Positions 5,653 through 14,647 of a DNA stretch of 28,098 nucleotides are shown piece after piece. Where the stretch lies: positions 1 through 28,098 of the IMG/VR virus record IMGVR_UViG_3300010430_000379; one strand, written 5' to 3'. This DNA comes from a virus. Every line of letters begins with the position of its first letter. The stretch's first letter is position 1. The position numbers and the translations under genes are program-made. The notes beneath the pieces are model-generated. The model did no database searches. It was not told where the DNA came from and saw only the letters and a program-made list of their open reading frames with translations.

Positions 5653-8600
5653 TGCCATACGCCCGCCCCGCACCTGACCGCACAAGCGTTGCGCAGACGT
5701 TTGGTCGCTTTGTTGATACGTTCGGAGGATCGGCAGTAGGTGATGCCTCGCGCACGGTGTCGGGGTCGAGCCACGACTATTATCCCGATTATTGGCAGGC
5801 GGTAACGCCCGCGAACACAAGTATTTACGAGGGCTTGCTTTCGTCTGGTCGGCTGGAAATGTCGGCTATGGGTTCGGATGCCTATAACGCCGCAGAATTG
5901 CGCGGTGTCAATGATGCAACGCTGAACTTTTTCGCGCAGCCCGTCCAGATAAAGCTGACAGGTATTGAGTTCGACCTGACCGGCGGCGGCAACGCCCCGT
6001 ATCGTCATTTGTTGACGGTTTCGATCAACAGTACGCGGGAAAACTGGTGGGATACGCCTTCCAGCATCAAGCTGTATTTGATGGAAAACGAGCGGGTATC
6101 GTTGTCAGGCAAGGCCAATGACGATGATGAAAACCCCGAAAACGTCAACGAGTATGTAGCTGGTGGTGTAGGTGAGAGCGGCGACATCACGGCCACGCTT
6201 TCATCTGCGCCTGATAACGCTACCCTGCGGCTTGATCGCACTTCGTACCATCTGGAAGTGGCCGATAGCAGCGGCAATGCCGCGACGTTCTCCGGCGAGC
6301 ATGGCCTGACGCAATCGGCATGGGGTAAGGGGTTCCATCTGTGTATAGAGGGGCGCTACAACGACGCGACGATTGACGATTCGCCTGTTGCTTCGACCTT
6401 CGGCATCGGTGAGATAGAGGTCGAGAACCTTGTGGCCTTTGATGCCTTCCAGAATGGCAGCATCATCAGTTCGGGGCATACCTTCCGGCAGTACACAAGC
6501 AACGTAACGAACACCGACACGGCCCCGACATCCGCAGACGGTCTGGTATTAACGGCAGACGGGACGGGCACAACCCGCGAATCGTTTGTTATTTCGGACG
6601 TTCGCCCGCAAATCAACCCGTTTTCCAAGCAGCAGACGTTTAGCGGCGATGTTGCTTATTCGGGCACGGCGGCATCTGGCAAACAGGTTTTCAAGTTCGG
6701 TTATACGTCGGAACAGAAAACCCCTACGGCAGCGGCGGATTGCATTGAGGTGCATCTGTCCGATAGTGGTGCATGGGCGGTTTATGAGAAGGCTAACGCA
6801 GCCGGGACAGACCCGTCCAGCCTGACAGCGGTTGACAGCGGGAATATCGGCGCGACCCCAACATCGTTCTCGCTCACGACTACAGAGGACTACTTCTCGC
6901 TGACGCTGAACGGGTCGCGGGTTGGCGAGGCCGATACGTGGGCGGGCAGCACCGCATATTCGCTGAACAACACCGTGTATAACGACACGGGCCGCAAGTA
7001 CATCTGTGTGCAGGCGGGCACATCGGCTGGTTCGGGCGGGCCGACGGGAACCGGCGATGACATAACCGATGGCACGGCGAAGTGGGATTTCGTGCAGACA
7101 GGTTACGATCATGGGTTCCGCGATTCTGGTGATTCATCGGTAACAAACCCGGCGTACAAGTTTGGCACGGCCAGCAGTTTCAACCAATCGGGCGATGCGG
7201 CGTATTTCTTCGCGGGCGAGCGTGACGAGAACACGGCGAACACGGCGGTAATCACGCTCACGAACTTTGCAATCGAAATGGATACCGAGGAGCAGTATGC
7301 GCCTACGGTGTTCGGCACGGTGGGCGATGGCATTACGCTATCGCGCCCGAAGTTGCCCCGTGCGCAGTCGAAGGCGAAATACGGCTATATCGACATCACG
7401 AAAGCGCCGTTTTACGCAGACCCTACGGGCGTACTGGATTCAACAGCGCCGATTAATCTGGCGATCCGCTTCGGCATAGACCACAACCTGATGGTTTATG
7501 TGCCAGCGGGCACGTACAAAGTCACGGACACGATTGGCGGCATCTACGGTTATCAGAAGCGCCGCATTCGCACATCTGGCGGTGATGAAACAACGCAATG
7601 GAACGGGCCGGTGCAGATTTACGGCTCGTACGCCGGGGCGCGTCCGAAGTTCAAGCTAGCGGCTAACTCTGACGGGTTTGATAACACGATTGCGGCGGGT
7701 CGTAAGCCCGTTGTCGAGTTGTGGGCGCAGAAGTATTCAGCCGATTGGAAGTCGGGCGAGAACGACATGATGTGTTCATATTTTATGAACATTGACATAG
7801 AGGTCGAGTCTGGCAATCCCGGCGCTATCGGCATCCGCTTCCAGGGCGCGCAGCAGAGTATTACTAAGGATGTCTGCGTAATCCTACAGTCTGGCTATAC
7901 CTGTTTTGAAGGTGTCCACGGTTCGGGCGGGCTTACGGTCAACTGTCATGCGATGGGCGGGCAGTTCGGGTTCGACATGGAAGCCAGCCTAAAGCCGAAA
8001 TTCGTGGATTCAAACCGCAACGGCGGCGGCGCGCAGCCGTGCCCGGTGCTTATCGGCTGCATTGCAGAAGGTCAGGTGCAATACCCGATCCGTTATCAGG
8101 GGCCGGGTAGCCTGGTTCTGGTCGGGTGTGAGATTTACGTCACATCTGAGTCCACGACGAACACAGCGGTATCCGTGCCATTAGCGAGCTACAACACGGC
8201 TTGCTTTAAGGGCACGGTTAACGCGATAGATACAAGGATAGAGTTTGAGGACTACAACGCGGCGAATACTGCGTTCGATATGGGTTACTCCATATTCCTG
8301 CAAAACGTCTATGTGAATAAGGCGGGCACGGGTTCTGGCGGTATCGTTGTATTCGACGGTAGCGCGGTTAAGGGTGCGAGTTCGTCCACATCGCCAACCG
8401 ACCTTACTGGCTATAACGGCTGGAAGAAGGTCACAGAATTTGCCGAGGGTACTAACCGCGCATCCTCGTCTACTGGCGGCTTTGGCACCTACCGTTATAT
8501 CCATTCGGTGTTCATTGACGGTGAGCGTGGCTTTACTGAGGTCAGCAACACAACAACGTCTAGTGTGTCTGTCCCGTCAACGCTGAGAACCGCGCACATC

Positions 8601-9701
8601 CCGACCCTTCCGCACTTTGAGGAAGCCGGGACGCTCAATGCGATGGATTACGGCGCGGTCGGTGACGGTATTACTGACGATACAACCGCGCTACAGGATG
8701 CGATTGATGCGGCAGAGGCGGCGGGCGTAAACCTGTTTTTGCCGAAGGGTTACTTTAAGGTTCGGGATAAGCTGGATGTAGACGATTGCAAGATTGTCGG
8801 CGTTGGCCCTGGCTTGTCGCAGATTATAGCTAGGGAGGAGGTTGTCGGGATTTTCGACAACGACGCATCACCAACGCCGCTGATTCAGACTACCGACTCC
8901 GCGACTAAAGACCCGACGCTGTGTAACCTCACCCTTCATGCGCCGAGCGATGTAGCGGGCGCGTACTGCCTGCGGCAGCGGGCGGGATTGGCGACGGTAT
9001 TTAATGTTCAGTTCGCAGATCGTAACCATTACGGTTATGGCGGTGTCCCGAGCAAGCCGAGCTACGGGCGCAGGGCGGTGAAACTTGTTCATTACTCTGG
9101 CAATGCTGGTGGGTGGTTCGGGCCTTTCGTACAGGGCGATCATTGGGAACAGAAGGCCGACACACGGCAGTTCTACGGCGATGGTCTGCGCGAGGCGTTG
9201 AATATCTACAGTTTCAACCCTGAGCATACGAAGGCAGACGCGCAAACCGAGTTCAACGACTGCCGGAATTTTAATATCTTCGGCGTTAAGAGCGAAGCCC
9301 CCTATTGCTCAATCTGGATGAGTAACGGCTCCCAGGATTTCAACGTCTACGGGTATGCTGGTAACAAGACGGGCATCCCTGCGGCAGAATTTAACGCTAC
9401 CGATTGGCACCAAGCGGGCGGCGACGAACACGACTACCACGCCACTAATCCGGCCCCTTCTGATCTGGATTATTCGCTGACGCACTCTATCTATCGGATA
9501 GATGCCGACTGTGACAATTACCGATTCACAACGGTTATGCCGAGCGGGTGCGATGGCGCGGGTTATCAAAACGTGTACGTGCGCGGGTTTGACCCGAATA
9601 CGTGGCCTGCCATTTGGGACGATGCGAAAACCGAATCCCCGGCAGACGAAACGCCAGCCCTTGACCGTCCGGTGTTGTACAAGCGGGGGTCGCCGCCGTG
9701 A
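5652..9701 (+). CDS. giant tailspike/depolymerase with two beta-helix domains
   Basis: 1349 residues, by far the largest gene here. Residues about 1-240 form a beta-rich base. About 250-560 resembles a laminin-G/concanavalin-like region, interrupted near 425-485 by a CBM5/12-type insert (TWAGSTAYSLNNTVYNDTGRKY, then DGTAKWDFV). The first pectate-lyase-like helix starts near 575 with a YVPAGTYKV edge. A second starts near 989 with the classic MDYGAVGDGITDDTTALQDA and FLPKGYFKV. Such proteins bind and often cleave capsule or O-antigen. Catalytic residues cannot be named from sequence alone. Two helices in one chain suggest fusion or duplication with divergence. Confidence 0.75.
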   Translation: MPYARPAPDRTSVAQTFGRFVDTFGGSAVGDASRTVSGSSHDYYPDYWQAVTPANTSIYEGLLSSGRLEMSAMGSDAYNAAELRGVNDATLNFFAQPVQIKLTGIEFDLTGGGNAPYRHLLTVSINSTRENWWDTPSSIKLYLMENERVSLSGKANDDDENPENVNEYVAGGVGESGDITATLSSAPDNATLRLDRTSYHLEVADSSGNAATFSGEHGLTQSAWGKGFHLCIEGRYNDATIDDSPVASTFGIGEIEVENLVAFDAFQNGSIISSGHTFRQYTSNVTNTDTAPTSADGLVLTADGTGTTRESFVISDVRPQINPFSKQQTFSGDVAYSGTAASGKQVFKFGYTSEQKTPTAAADCIEVHLSDSGAWAVYEKANAAGTDPSSLTAVDSGNIGATPTSFSLTTTEDYFSLTLNGSRVGEADTWAGSTAYSLNNTVYNDTGRKYICVQAGTSAGSGGPTGTGDDITDGTAKWDFVQTGYDHGFRDSGDSSVTNPAYKFGTASSFNQSGDAAYFFAGERDENTANTAVITLTNFAIEMDTEEQYAPTVFGTVGDGITLSRPKLPRAQSKAKYGYIDITKAPFYADPTGVLDSTAPINLAIRFGIDHNLMVYVPAGTYKVTDTIGGIYGYQKRRIRTSGGDETTQWNGPVQIYGSYAGARPKFKLAANSDGFDNTIAAGRKPVVELWAQKYSADWKSGENDMMCSYFMNIDIEVESGNPGAIGIRFQGAQQSITKDVCVILQSGYTCFEGVHGSGGLTVNCHAMGGQFGFDMEASLKPKFVDSNRNGGGAQPCPVLIGCIAEGQVQYPIRYQGPGSLVLVGCEIYVTSESTTNTAVSVPLASYNTACFKGTVNAIDTRIEFEDYNAANTAFDMGYSIFLQNVYVNKAGTGSGGIVVFDGSAVKGASSSTSPTDLTGYNGWKKVTEFAEGTNRASSSTGGFGTYRYIHSVFIDGERGFTEVSNTTTSSVSVPSTLRTAHIPTLPHFEEAGTLNAMDYGAVGDGITDDTTALQDAIDAAEAAGVNLFLPKGYFKVRDKLDVDDCKIVGVGPGLSQIIAREEVVGIFDNDASPTPLIQTTDSATKDPTLCNLTLHAPSDVAGAYCLRQRAGLATVFNVQFADRNHYGYGGVPSKPSYGRRAVKLVHYSGNAGGWFGPFVQGDHWEQKADTRQFYGDGLREALNIYSFNPEHTKADAQTEFNDCRNFNIFGVKSEAPYCSIWMSNGSQDFNVYGYAGNKTGIPAAEFNATDWHQAGGDEHDYHATNPAPSDLDYSLTHSIYRIDADCDNYRFTTVMPSGCDGAGYQNVYVRGFDPNTWPAIWDDAKTESPADETPALDRPVLYKRGSPP

Positions 9702-10402
9702 TTTACAACGGTTCAAAGCTGCACATCTGCGGCCTGCCTGTCATTGAAACATTATGGCCGATGAACAATATGTTTGAAACGTCGGATTTCACGGCGTTGG
9801 ATGAGACATATTTCAAGTCGGTTATTCGGACATTGCCGGTTTATCAGCCCACCGCGACAAAGGTGTTGCTCGACCTTGAAGGAACGCCAGCGGCGAGCGA
9901 GGGCGTGTACGGCCAGCGTTACTGGTACTACGACGAGTTCCCCGCCGAGACTATTGCCAACTTTGACAACGCGATCACGTGGGCGCAGGAAGTCAATGCA
10001 GCGGATGGGTTGGGGCTGGAGTTTGGTATTTACGGCTGGCCCAACCGCACAACGTCACCCGCCACCCGCGAGACCGCGATGGCTCCAATCATTGCTAAGG
10101 CTGATTTCGTTTCGTTCCGAGGCTACTGGTCAGATCCCGGGTGGAGCTTCGCCACATGGCAGAACGCGGTTAACATCCGCGAAACAAGTCTCGCCACATA
10201 TCACACGACCTTCAGCAATTCCGATTGCTATGTCTACGTGTCGGACTATACGGGCGGGAGTGACAAGCAGTTAACGGCTAGCGAGTTCGAACAAGTAATA
10301 GACGATATCCAGGGGCGCGGCATGAACCCGGTCTACTGGACAAACTACAGCCGGGAAGCAATTCCGTTCAGCATCCGAGCGAAGATGTGGGCAGCAAACT
10401 AA
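9698..10402 (+). CDS. putative glycoside hydrolase (TIM-barrel-like) spike enzyme
   Basis: GTG start within GTGA at the spike stop; 234 residues. The sequence shows alternating strands and helices of a TIM barrel: KVLLDLEG (56-62, acidic D59 and E61), LEFGIYGWP (107-115), ADFVSFRGYW, CYVYVSDYTGG and MNPVYWTNYS. Strand-end acids followed by aromatic residues are typical of carbohydrate-active barrels. Coupling to the giant spike and the following adaptor suggests a virion-borne polysaccharide hydrolase. There is no signal peptide. The exact GH family is not recognised; a non-catalytic barrel remains possible. Confidence 0.5.
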   Translation: MIYNGSKLHICGLPVIETLWPMNNMFETSDFTALDETYFKSVIRTLPVYQPTATKVLLDLEGTPAASEGVYGQRYWYYDEFPAETIANFDNAITWAQEVNAADGLGLEFGIYGWPNRTTSPATRETAMAPIIAKADFVSFRGYWSDPGWSFATWQNAVNIRETSLATYHTTFSNSDCYVYVSDYTGGSDKQLTASEFEQVIDDIQGRGMNPVYWTNYSREAIPFSIRAKMWAAN

Positions 10403-10653
10403 CAGAGAAAGACCCGCAAAGCACCCGGCGCTTTGAGATGCCGTGGGCCGTTGACTTGAATGGCGAGACTATCGCGTCCAGCGAGTGGACTGGAGGTCTT
10501 ACCGTGGACTCTAGCGACATCAGCGGCAGCAAGACGACGGTAACGCTGTCGGGCGGCAATGATGGCGTGGATTACGAGATGGTGAACCAGATCGTAACGT
10601 CATCCGGCGAAACGCTGGAGAAAACCCTAACGGTAATGGTGAGAGACCTGTGA
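10387..10653 (+). CDS. Gp77-like phage fibre-tail adaptor, copy 2
   Basis: GTG at 10387 overlaps the glycosidase-like gene by 16 bases; 88 residues. The core WAVDLNGETIASSEWT, TTVTLSGGNDG, YEMVNQIVTSSG and a terminal LTVMV strand aligns with copy 1 at 4419 (for example LNGDTIAASSWT against LNGETIASSEWT). It consists of the Ig-like domain only, without the glycine-rich tail. Two paralogues on either side of the fibre/spike genes suggest separate attachment adaptors for two appendages. Confidence 0.65.
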   Translation: MGSKLTEKDPQSTRRFEMPWAVDLNGETIASSEWTGGLTVDSSDISGSKTTVTLSGGNDGVDYEMVNQIVTSSGETLEKTLTVMVRDL

Positions 10654-10841
10654 CACCCTTTGGCGAAGCCCTGATAAACCTGTTCGATGACGATCTGGCC
10701 GATATGCTGGTAATCGCAACCTACGCGAACGGGGATACTGGTGTTGTTTGCACGGACAACATCACCCAACGAGAAGCAATGCGCGAAGAACTGCTGGACG
10801 TACTGGAAACGCTCGATGCAGACGAGGGAACACGGCACTAA
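10650..10841 (+). CDS. small acidic hypothetical protein
   Basis: GTG in a GTGA overlap with the adaptor; 63 residues, acidic (FDDDLADM, LLDVLETLDADEG). A compact beta segment (MLVIATYANGDTGVVCTDN) is followed by an acidic helix. It sits between the fibre adaptor and the small terminase. No family is recognised; a small structural chaperone is possible but unsupported. Confidence 0.6.
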   Translation: MTPFGEALINLFDDDLADMLVIATYANGDTGVVCTDNITQREAMREELLDVLETLDADEGTRH

Positions 10842-10845
10842 CCAT

Positions 10846-10861
10846 GTTGCAAAAGTGCAAC
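10846..10861 (+). promoter_or_regulatory. perfect hairpin before small terminase gene
   Basis: GTTGCA and TGCAAC form a six-pair stem with an AAAG loop in the 28-base gap before TerS. There is no T-tract, so it is not a terminator. It could be an RNA element, an operator or a packaging-related site. Confidence 0.35.
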
Positions 10862-10869
10862 AGAATCAA

Positions 10870-11181
10870 ATGGCTGCAAGAAAACGCACAGTAAAGCTCG
10901 GTAGTGAATGGCGCGAGCGTATTCGCGTCGCCAAGATACTGGAGCGGGTTGAAAAACACGCGCTCGGTGAGGTGGAAATGAAAACGTCCGAGTTGAAGGC
11001 TGCGGAGATACTGCTGCGCAAGTCTCTGCCGGATTTAGCGTCTGTAGAACACACGGGCGAGCTTGCTGTGAAGCATTTAACCGAGATGGATCGTGACGAA
11101 TTACTCCGTATCGCCGCAAGAGGCCGCGAGGGAACTGTTGTTGAGGGGAGATGCGAAGAACTCCCTTCTGACGTTCACTGA
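10870..11181 (+). CDS. terminase small subunit
   Basis: ATG at 10870 gives 103 residues; the open frame extends upstream but would run back into the previous gene. The basic N-terminus (ARKRTVKLGSEWRERI) and the segment MKTSELKAAEILLRKSLPDLASVE match a common phage TerS group, which recognises phage DNA and regulates the large subunit. The acidic C-terminal tail would contact TerL. The gene lies directly before and overlaps TerL by 89 bases in another frame, a long overlap for this genome. The role is well supported by motif and order. Confidence 0.7.
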   Translation: MAARKRTVKLGSEWRERIRVAKILERVEKHALGEVEMKTSELKAAEILLRKSLPDLASVEHTGELAVKHLTEMDRDELLRIAARGREGTVVEGRCEELPSDVH

Positions 11182-12547
11182 GTACACGTTCCCGCAGTAT
11201 GAGGCTGCTGACCATCATCGGGAGATTGCCGAGGCGCTGGAAGCGGTAGAGCGGGGTGATTTACTCCGCCTGATGGTGTTTGAGCCGCCGCGACACGGCA
11301 AGAGCGAGCTATGCACACGGCGGTTCCCGGCGTGGTACATCGGGAAGAACCCGGATAAACAGATTATCTGCGGGGCGTATGCGGGTGACCTGGCGAGCGA
11401 CTTTGGCCGAGATGTCCGCAATATCATCACATCGCAGGAATACAGCAACGTATTTCCGGATGTGGAGTTGCGGGCGGATTCAAAAGCGGCTAATCGCTGG
11501 CATACGAATCACGGTGGTATCTATGTCTCGGTGGGTCGTGGCGGTGCTGCTACTGGCCGTGGTGCTGACATTCTTAACCTTGATGACTTGTTCAAAGATC
11601 GTCAGGAGGCGGATTCCGAGACTATCCGAGAGCAGGCGTGGCGGTGGTACACATCGGTCGCCAGAACGCGACTGATGCCCGGTGGCGCGATTGTCTACAC
11701 GACAACGCGGTGGCATGAGGACGACCCGGCTGGTCGGATACTGAACGGCAAGCGGGCGCATGAGTGGCATGTCATCGAGAAGCCGGCGATTGACGAGGAC
11801 GAGCAGGCTTTGTGGCCCGAGCGATACCCGCTAGAGGTGTTGCAGGCGATACGTGATGACCTGCATCCCCGGGATTGGGCGAGCCTGTATCAGCAGAACC
11901 CGACCCCGGATGAGGGCACGTACTTTAAGCGTGACTGGTTCTGGCGCTACGACCCGGACGATATACCGCCTGTCAGGAAGTATCTCAGTTCTGACTTTGC
12001 GGTAACGGACGATGAGAACGCGGATGACACAGAACTAGGTGTTCACGGGTTGTCTCAAGAGGATGGAAAGCTGCGGGTCTATGCCTGTTTAGACGGGTGG
12101 GGCGGGCAGACAGCGCCTGACCAGTGGATTGAGGAATACATCAACCTCTGCTTGCGACATAAGACGCAGGGCGAGTTTAACGAGGCGGGCGTTATCAGGC
12201 GGTCTATCGAGGGATTTCTGACCCGCAGGCGGCATGAGCGCCGTTGTTACGGGCTGACGGAGTGGATGCCTTCTATTCACTCCAAAGAGGCCAGGGCGAG
12301 GGCGCTACAGGGTATGGCAAGCATGGGAATGATCGGCGTGCCAAACAATGATTACGGCGAGCGGGTACTGAGCGATTTGCTTAAGTTCCCCGCTGGCAAG
12401 AAAGACCACACGGTGGACATGCTCTCGATATTCGCAAGGGCGATAGACGAAGCGCACCCGGCGATTGTGACGCCGGCCAAGCCGGAACAGAAGCGGGACG
12501 CATGGGACGATGCGTTCGACGAGGAAGAAGATAGTTGGCGAGTGTAG
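11093..12547 (+). CDS. terminase large subunit
   Basis: 484 residues from GTG 11093. The ATPase has a Walker A motif EPPRHGKSE (64-72), a Walker B motif ILNLDD (160-165) and a coupling motif TTTRWHEDD (203-211). The C-terminal RNase-H-like nuclease begins at YLSSDFAVTD (D301), with a later acidic site near KKDHTVDML. It pumps DNA into the procapsid through the portal and cuts the concatemer. The 89-base overlap with TerS leaves the start a little uncertain, as later in-frame starts are only TTG. The next gene overlaps its end by 13 bases. Confidence 0.92.
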   Translation: MTNYSVSPQEAARELLLRGDAKNSLLTFTEYTFPQYEAADHHREIAEALEAVERGDLLRLMVFEPPRHGKSELCTRRFPAWYIGKNPDKQIICGAYAGDLASDFGRDVRNIITSQEYSNVFPDVELRADSKAANRWHTNHGGIYVSVGRGGAATGRGADILNLDDLFKDRQEADSETIREQAWRWYTSVARTRLMPGGAIVYTTTRWHEDDPAGRILNGKRAHEWHVIEKPAIDEDEQALWPERYPLEVLQAIRDDLHPRDWASLYQQNPTPDEGTYFKRDWFWRYDPDDIPPVRKYLSSDFAVTDDENADDTELGVHGLSQEDGKLRVYACLDGWGGQTAPDQWIEEYINLCLRHKTQGEFNEAGVIRRSIEGFLTRRRHERRCYGLTEWMPSIHSKEARARALQGMASMGMIGVPNNDYGERVLSDLLKFPAGKKDHTVDMLSIFARAIDEAHPAIVTPAKPEQKRDAWDDAFDEEEDSWRV

Positions 12548-14313
12548 GCAAAACTGACAATTCCGATGTACTCGGGATGCTGGTCAAGAATTTTGAAGAT
12601 GCCGAGCAGGCCACGCAGGACAGCCGCGCAGAGGCAGAGCAGGCCCGCGACTATTTTGATGGCAAGCAGTGGTCGGACGACGAAATTGCGGAGCTTGCGA
12701 AGCGCAAGCAGCCCGTTATTACCGACAACAAGCTCAAGGACAAAATCGAGTACCTGATTGGTCTTGAGGCGGCATCGCGGACAGACCCGAAAGCGTATCC
12801 GCGCACCCCGATGGACGAAGAATCGGCGGAGGCGGCGACGGACGCACTGCGGTTCGTTGCGGAGAACAACGATCTCGATTCGGTCGTTTCGGACATAGCC
12901 GAGAACATGCTCATCGAGGGCGCTGGTGGCTGCGAGGTCACGGTTCGCCGGAAGGGTGATGATGTTGAAATTGTCATCCCGGTGATTCCGTGGGATCGCA
13001 TGTATTTCGACCCGCACAGCATGAAGCGTGATTTCTCCGATGCTCGCTACCTGGGGCAGTTCGTGTGGATGGATCAGGAAGAAGCGGCGTCAAAGTGGCC
13101 GGATGTTGATTGGGACTCGGTGGCGACCGAGATTGCCCGCACAGCCGGCGACACGTTTGACGACAAGCCGAAAACACGCTGGTTTGACAGCAACCGCAAG
13201 CGGGTTCGCGTTGTTGAGCAGTATTTCCGCAAGGACGGCAAATGGTGTGTTTGCAAGTTCGTCAATGGGGAATTTCTGGAGGAGCCGAGGGAATCGGCTT
13301 ACCAGATGGAGGGCGAGAGTGACCATCCGTATGCGTGGATGTCTGCCTATGTAGACCGGGATGGGAACCGCTATGGCGTCGTGCGGCGTTACAAGACGCT
13401 ACAGGACGAGATTAACCACCGCCGCTCAAAGGCGCTTCACATCCTCAACAACCGGCAGATATTTGCCGAAACGGGTGCATTTGACAATAAGGTCAAGGCC
13501 CGGAGAGAGGTCAATAAGCCCGATGGGTTTGTTGAGTACAACAAGGGTTTCGATGCAGAAATCCGCGACAACACGGAACTGGCGGCGGGTCAGGCGCAGC
13601 TATTAGCGGACGCCATACAAGCCCTGTCCACTACTGGCCCGACCGCGATGGACGGGGCGAGCTCGGCATCGGGTAGGGCAAAGCTCATTGACCAGCAGAC
13701 GGACGTTCTGGAGTTGGGTCGTCTGTTTGACCAGTTGCGCGCATTGAAACGGCAGATATACCGCAAGATTTGGGCGCGGGTGCAGCAGTTCTGGACGGAT
13801 GAGAAGTGGATTCGCATTCGTGACGAGGAGGGGCGGGCGAAGTTCGCGCAGTTGAATCAGCCGGTGACTGCAGAGATGGCGGCACAGGAGAACCCTGATC
13901 TTGCCGCACTAGCGCAGTACAACCCCAATCAGATTGTGGACATCCGCAACAACGTCGCCGATCTTGATGTGGACATCATTCTGGATGAGGCGCCTGACGC
14001 GGTGAACATCCAGATAGAGCAGTTTGAGGCATTGGTGAATCTATCTGGTGCTGGTGTTGTTTTCCCGCCTGATGTGTATATCGAGGCATCCAGCCTGCGT
14101 AACAAAGACCAGCTGCTTGAGAAGCTACGCGGCGGCGATGATCCGGCGGTGCAACAGCAGATGCAGCAGGAGCAGATGATAGCGATGCAGGAACGGATGT
14201 CGAAGATTGAGAAGGACATGGCAGCGGCCCGCAAGTCGAATGCGGAGGCTGACCAGACGGAGTTAGAGAACAAGGTTGGTTTAGCGGCGGCAGCGGGGAT
14301 GGCAAATGGTTGA
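12535..14313 (+). CDS. P22-like portal protein
   Basis: TTG at 12535, with GAGGAAG about seven bases upstream, gives 592 residues, somewhat shorter than P22 gp1 (about 725). The N-terminus (ARDYFDGKQWSDDEIAELAKR, ITDNKLKDKIEYLIG) and WDRMYFDPHSMKRDFSDARY are typical of the P22 portal family. A Gln/Met-rich helical C-terminus (VQQQMQQEQMIAMQERM) resembles the portal barrel region. It forms the dodecameric DNA gateway at one capsid vertex, docking with TerL and later the gp4-like adaptor. Confidence 0.9.
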   Translation: MASVGKTDNSDVLGMLVKNFEDAEQATQDSRAEAEQARDYFDGKQWSDDEIAELAKRKQPVITDNKLKDKIEYLIGLEAASRTDPKAYPRTPMDEESAEAATDALRFVAENNDLDSVVSDIAENMLIEGAGGCEVTVRRKGDDVEIVIPVIPWDRMYFDPHSMKRDFSDARYLGQFVWMDQEEAASKWPDVDWDSVATEIARTAGDTFDDKPKTRWFDSNRKRVRVVEQYFRKDGKWCVCKFVNGEFLEEPRESAYQMEGESDHPYAWMSAYVDRDGNRYGVVRRYKTLQDEINHRRSKALHILNNRQIFAETGAFDNKVKARREVNKPDGFVEYNKGFDAEIRDNTELAAGQAQLLADAIQALSTTGPTAMDGASSASGRAKLIDQQTDVLELGRLFDQLRALKRQIYRKIWARVQQFWTDEKWIRIRDEEGRAKFAQLNQPVTAEMAAQENPDLAALAQYNPNQIVDIRNNVADLDVDIILDEAPDAVNIQIEQFEALVNLSGAGVVFPPDVYIEASSLRNKDQLLEKLRGGDDPAVQQQMQQEQMIAMQERMSKIEKDMAAARKSNAEADQTELENKVGLAAAAGMANG

Positions 14314-14503
14314 GATTGCGTTTTCTTTGCTGGTGTCGGTATTCACGATATGGGCCGGGGTTCACCTTGCACGGTCGGTGCGCAATCGGCGTGGCAAGAA
14401 GTATCTGGTTTATTTCAATGATGGCGGCACGGGTGTTTACGGCCCCAACCTTCATGCCCGCTTGATTAAGGCGGGTGTAGTGGCTCGGAGCGTGGCCCTG
14501 TGA
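14306..14503 (+). CDS. small single-helix membrane protein
   Basis: 65 residues. The start ATGGTTGA overlaps the portal stop by 8 bases. Residues 2-23 form one membrane helix (IAFSLLVSVFTIWAGVHLA) followed by a basic stretch RSVRNRRGKK and a soluble domain. The positive-inside rule places the C-terminus in the cytoplasm. Small membrane genes between portal and scaffold are not usual; a role in superinfection control or membrane-associated assembly is speculation. The next ORF begins in GTGA. Confidence 0.6.
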   Translation: MVEIAFSLLVSVFTIWAGVHLARSVRNRRGKKYLVYFNDGGTGVYGPNLHARLIKAGVVARSVAL

Positions 14504-14628
14504 GGGTCTACCCGGTCTACCACGAACGATTCCTGTTCGGTGTGTCGGTTTATGACATATCGGGCAGTCAGTCAGAGCCGATGTGGCGACTGACGCTGTA
14601 TTTCTGGAGATGGGAACTCCGGTTCTGA
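14500..14628 (+). CDS. 42-residue hypothetical protein
   Basis: GTG in GTGA overlap with the previous gene opens 42 residues (begins VRVYPVYHERFLFGV, ends WRWELRF). It is aromatic- and arginine-rich, probably a short beta structure. The coupling and a terminator 55 bases downstream support it as the last gene of the packaging operon. Confidence 0.5.
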   Translation: MRVYPVYHERFLFGVSVYDISGSQSEPMWRLTLYFWRWELRF

Positions 14629-14647
14629 TCCTCTCCCCCCCCAGTTA

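Noticed and set aside
8181-8504. Minus-strand open frames inside the giant spike gene
   Set aside because: The + strand frame is continuous over 1349 codons with clear beta-helix patterns. The antisense frames have no motifs.
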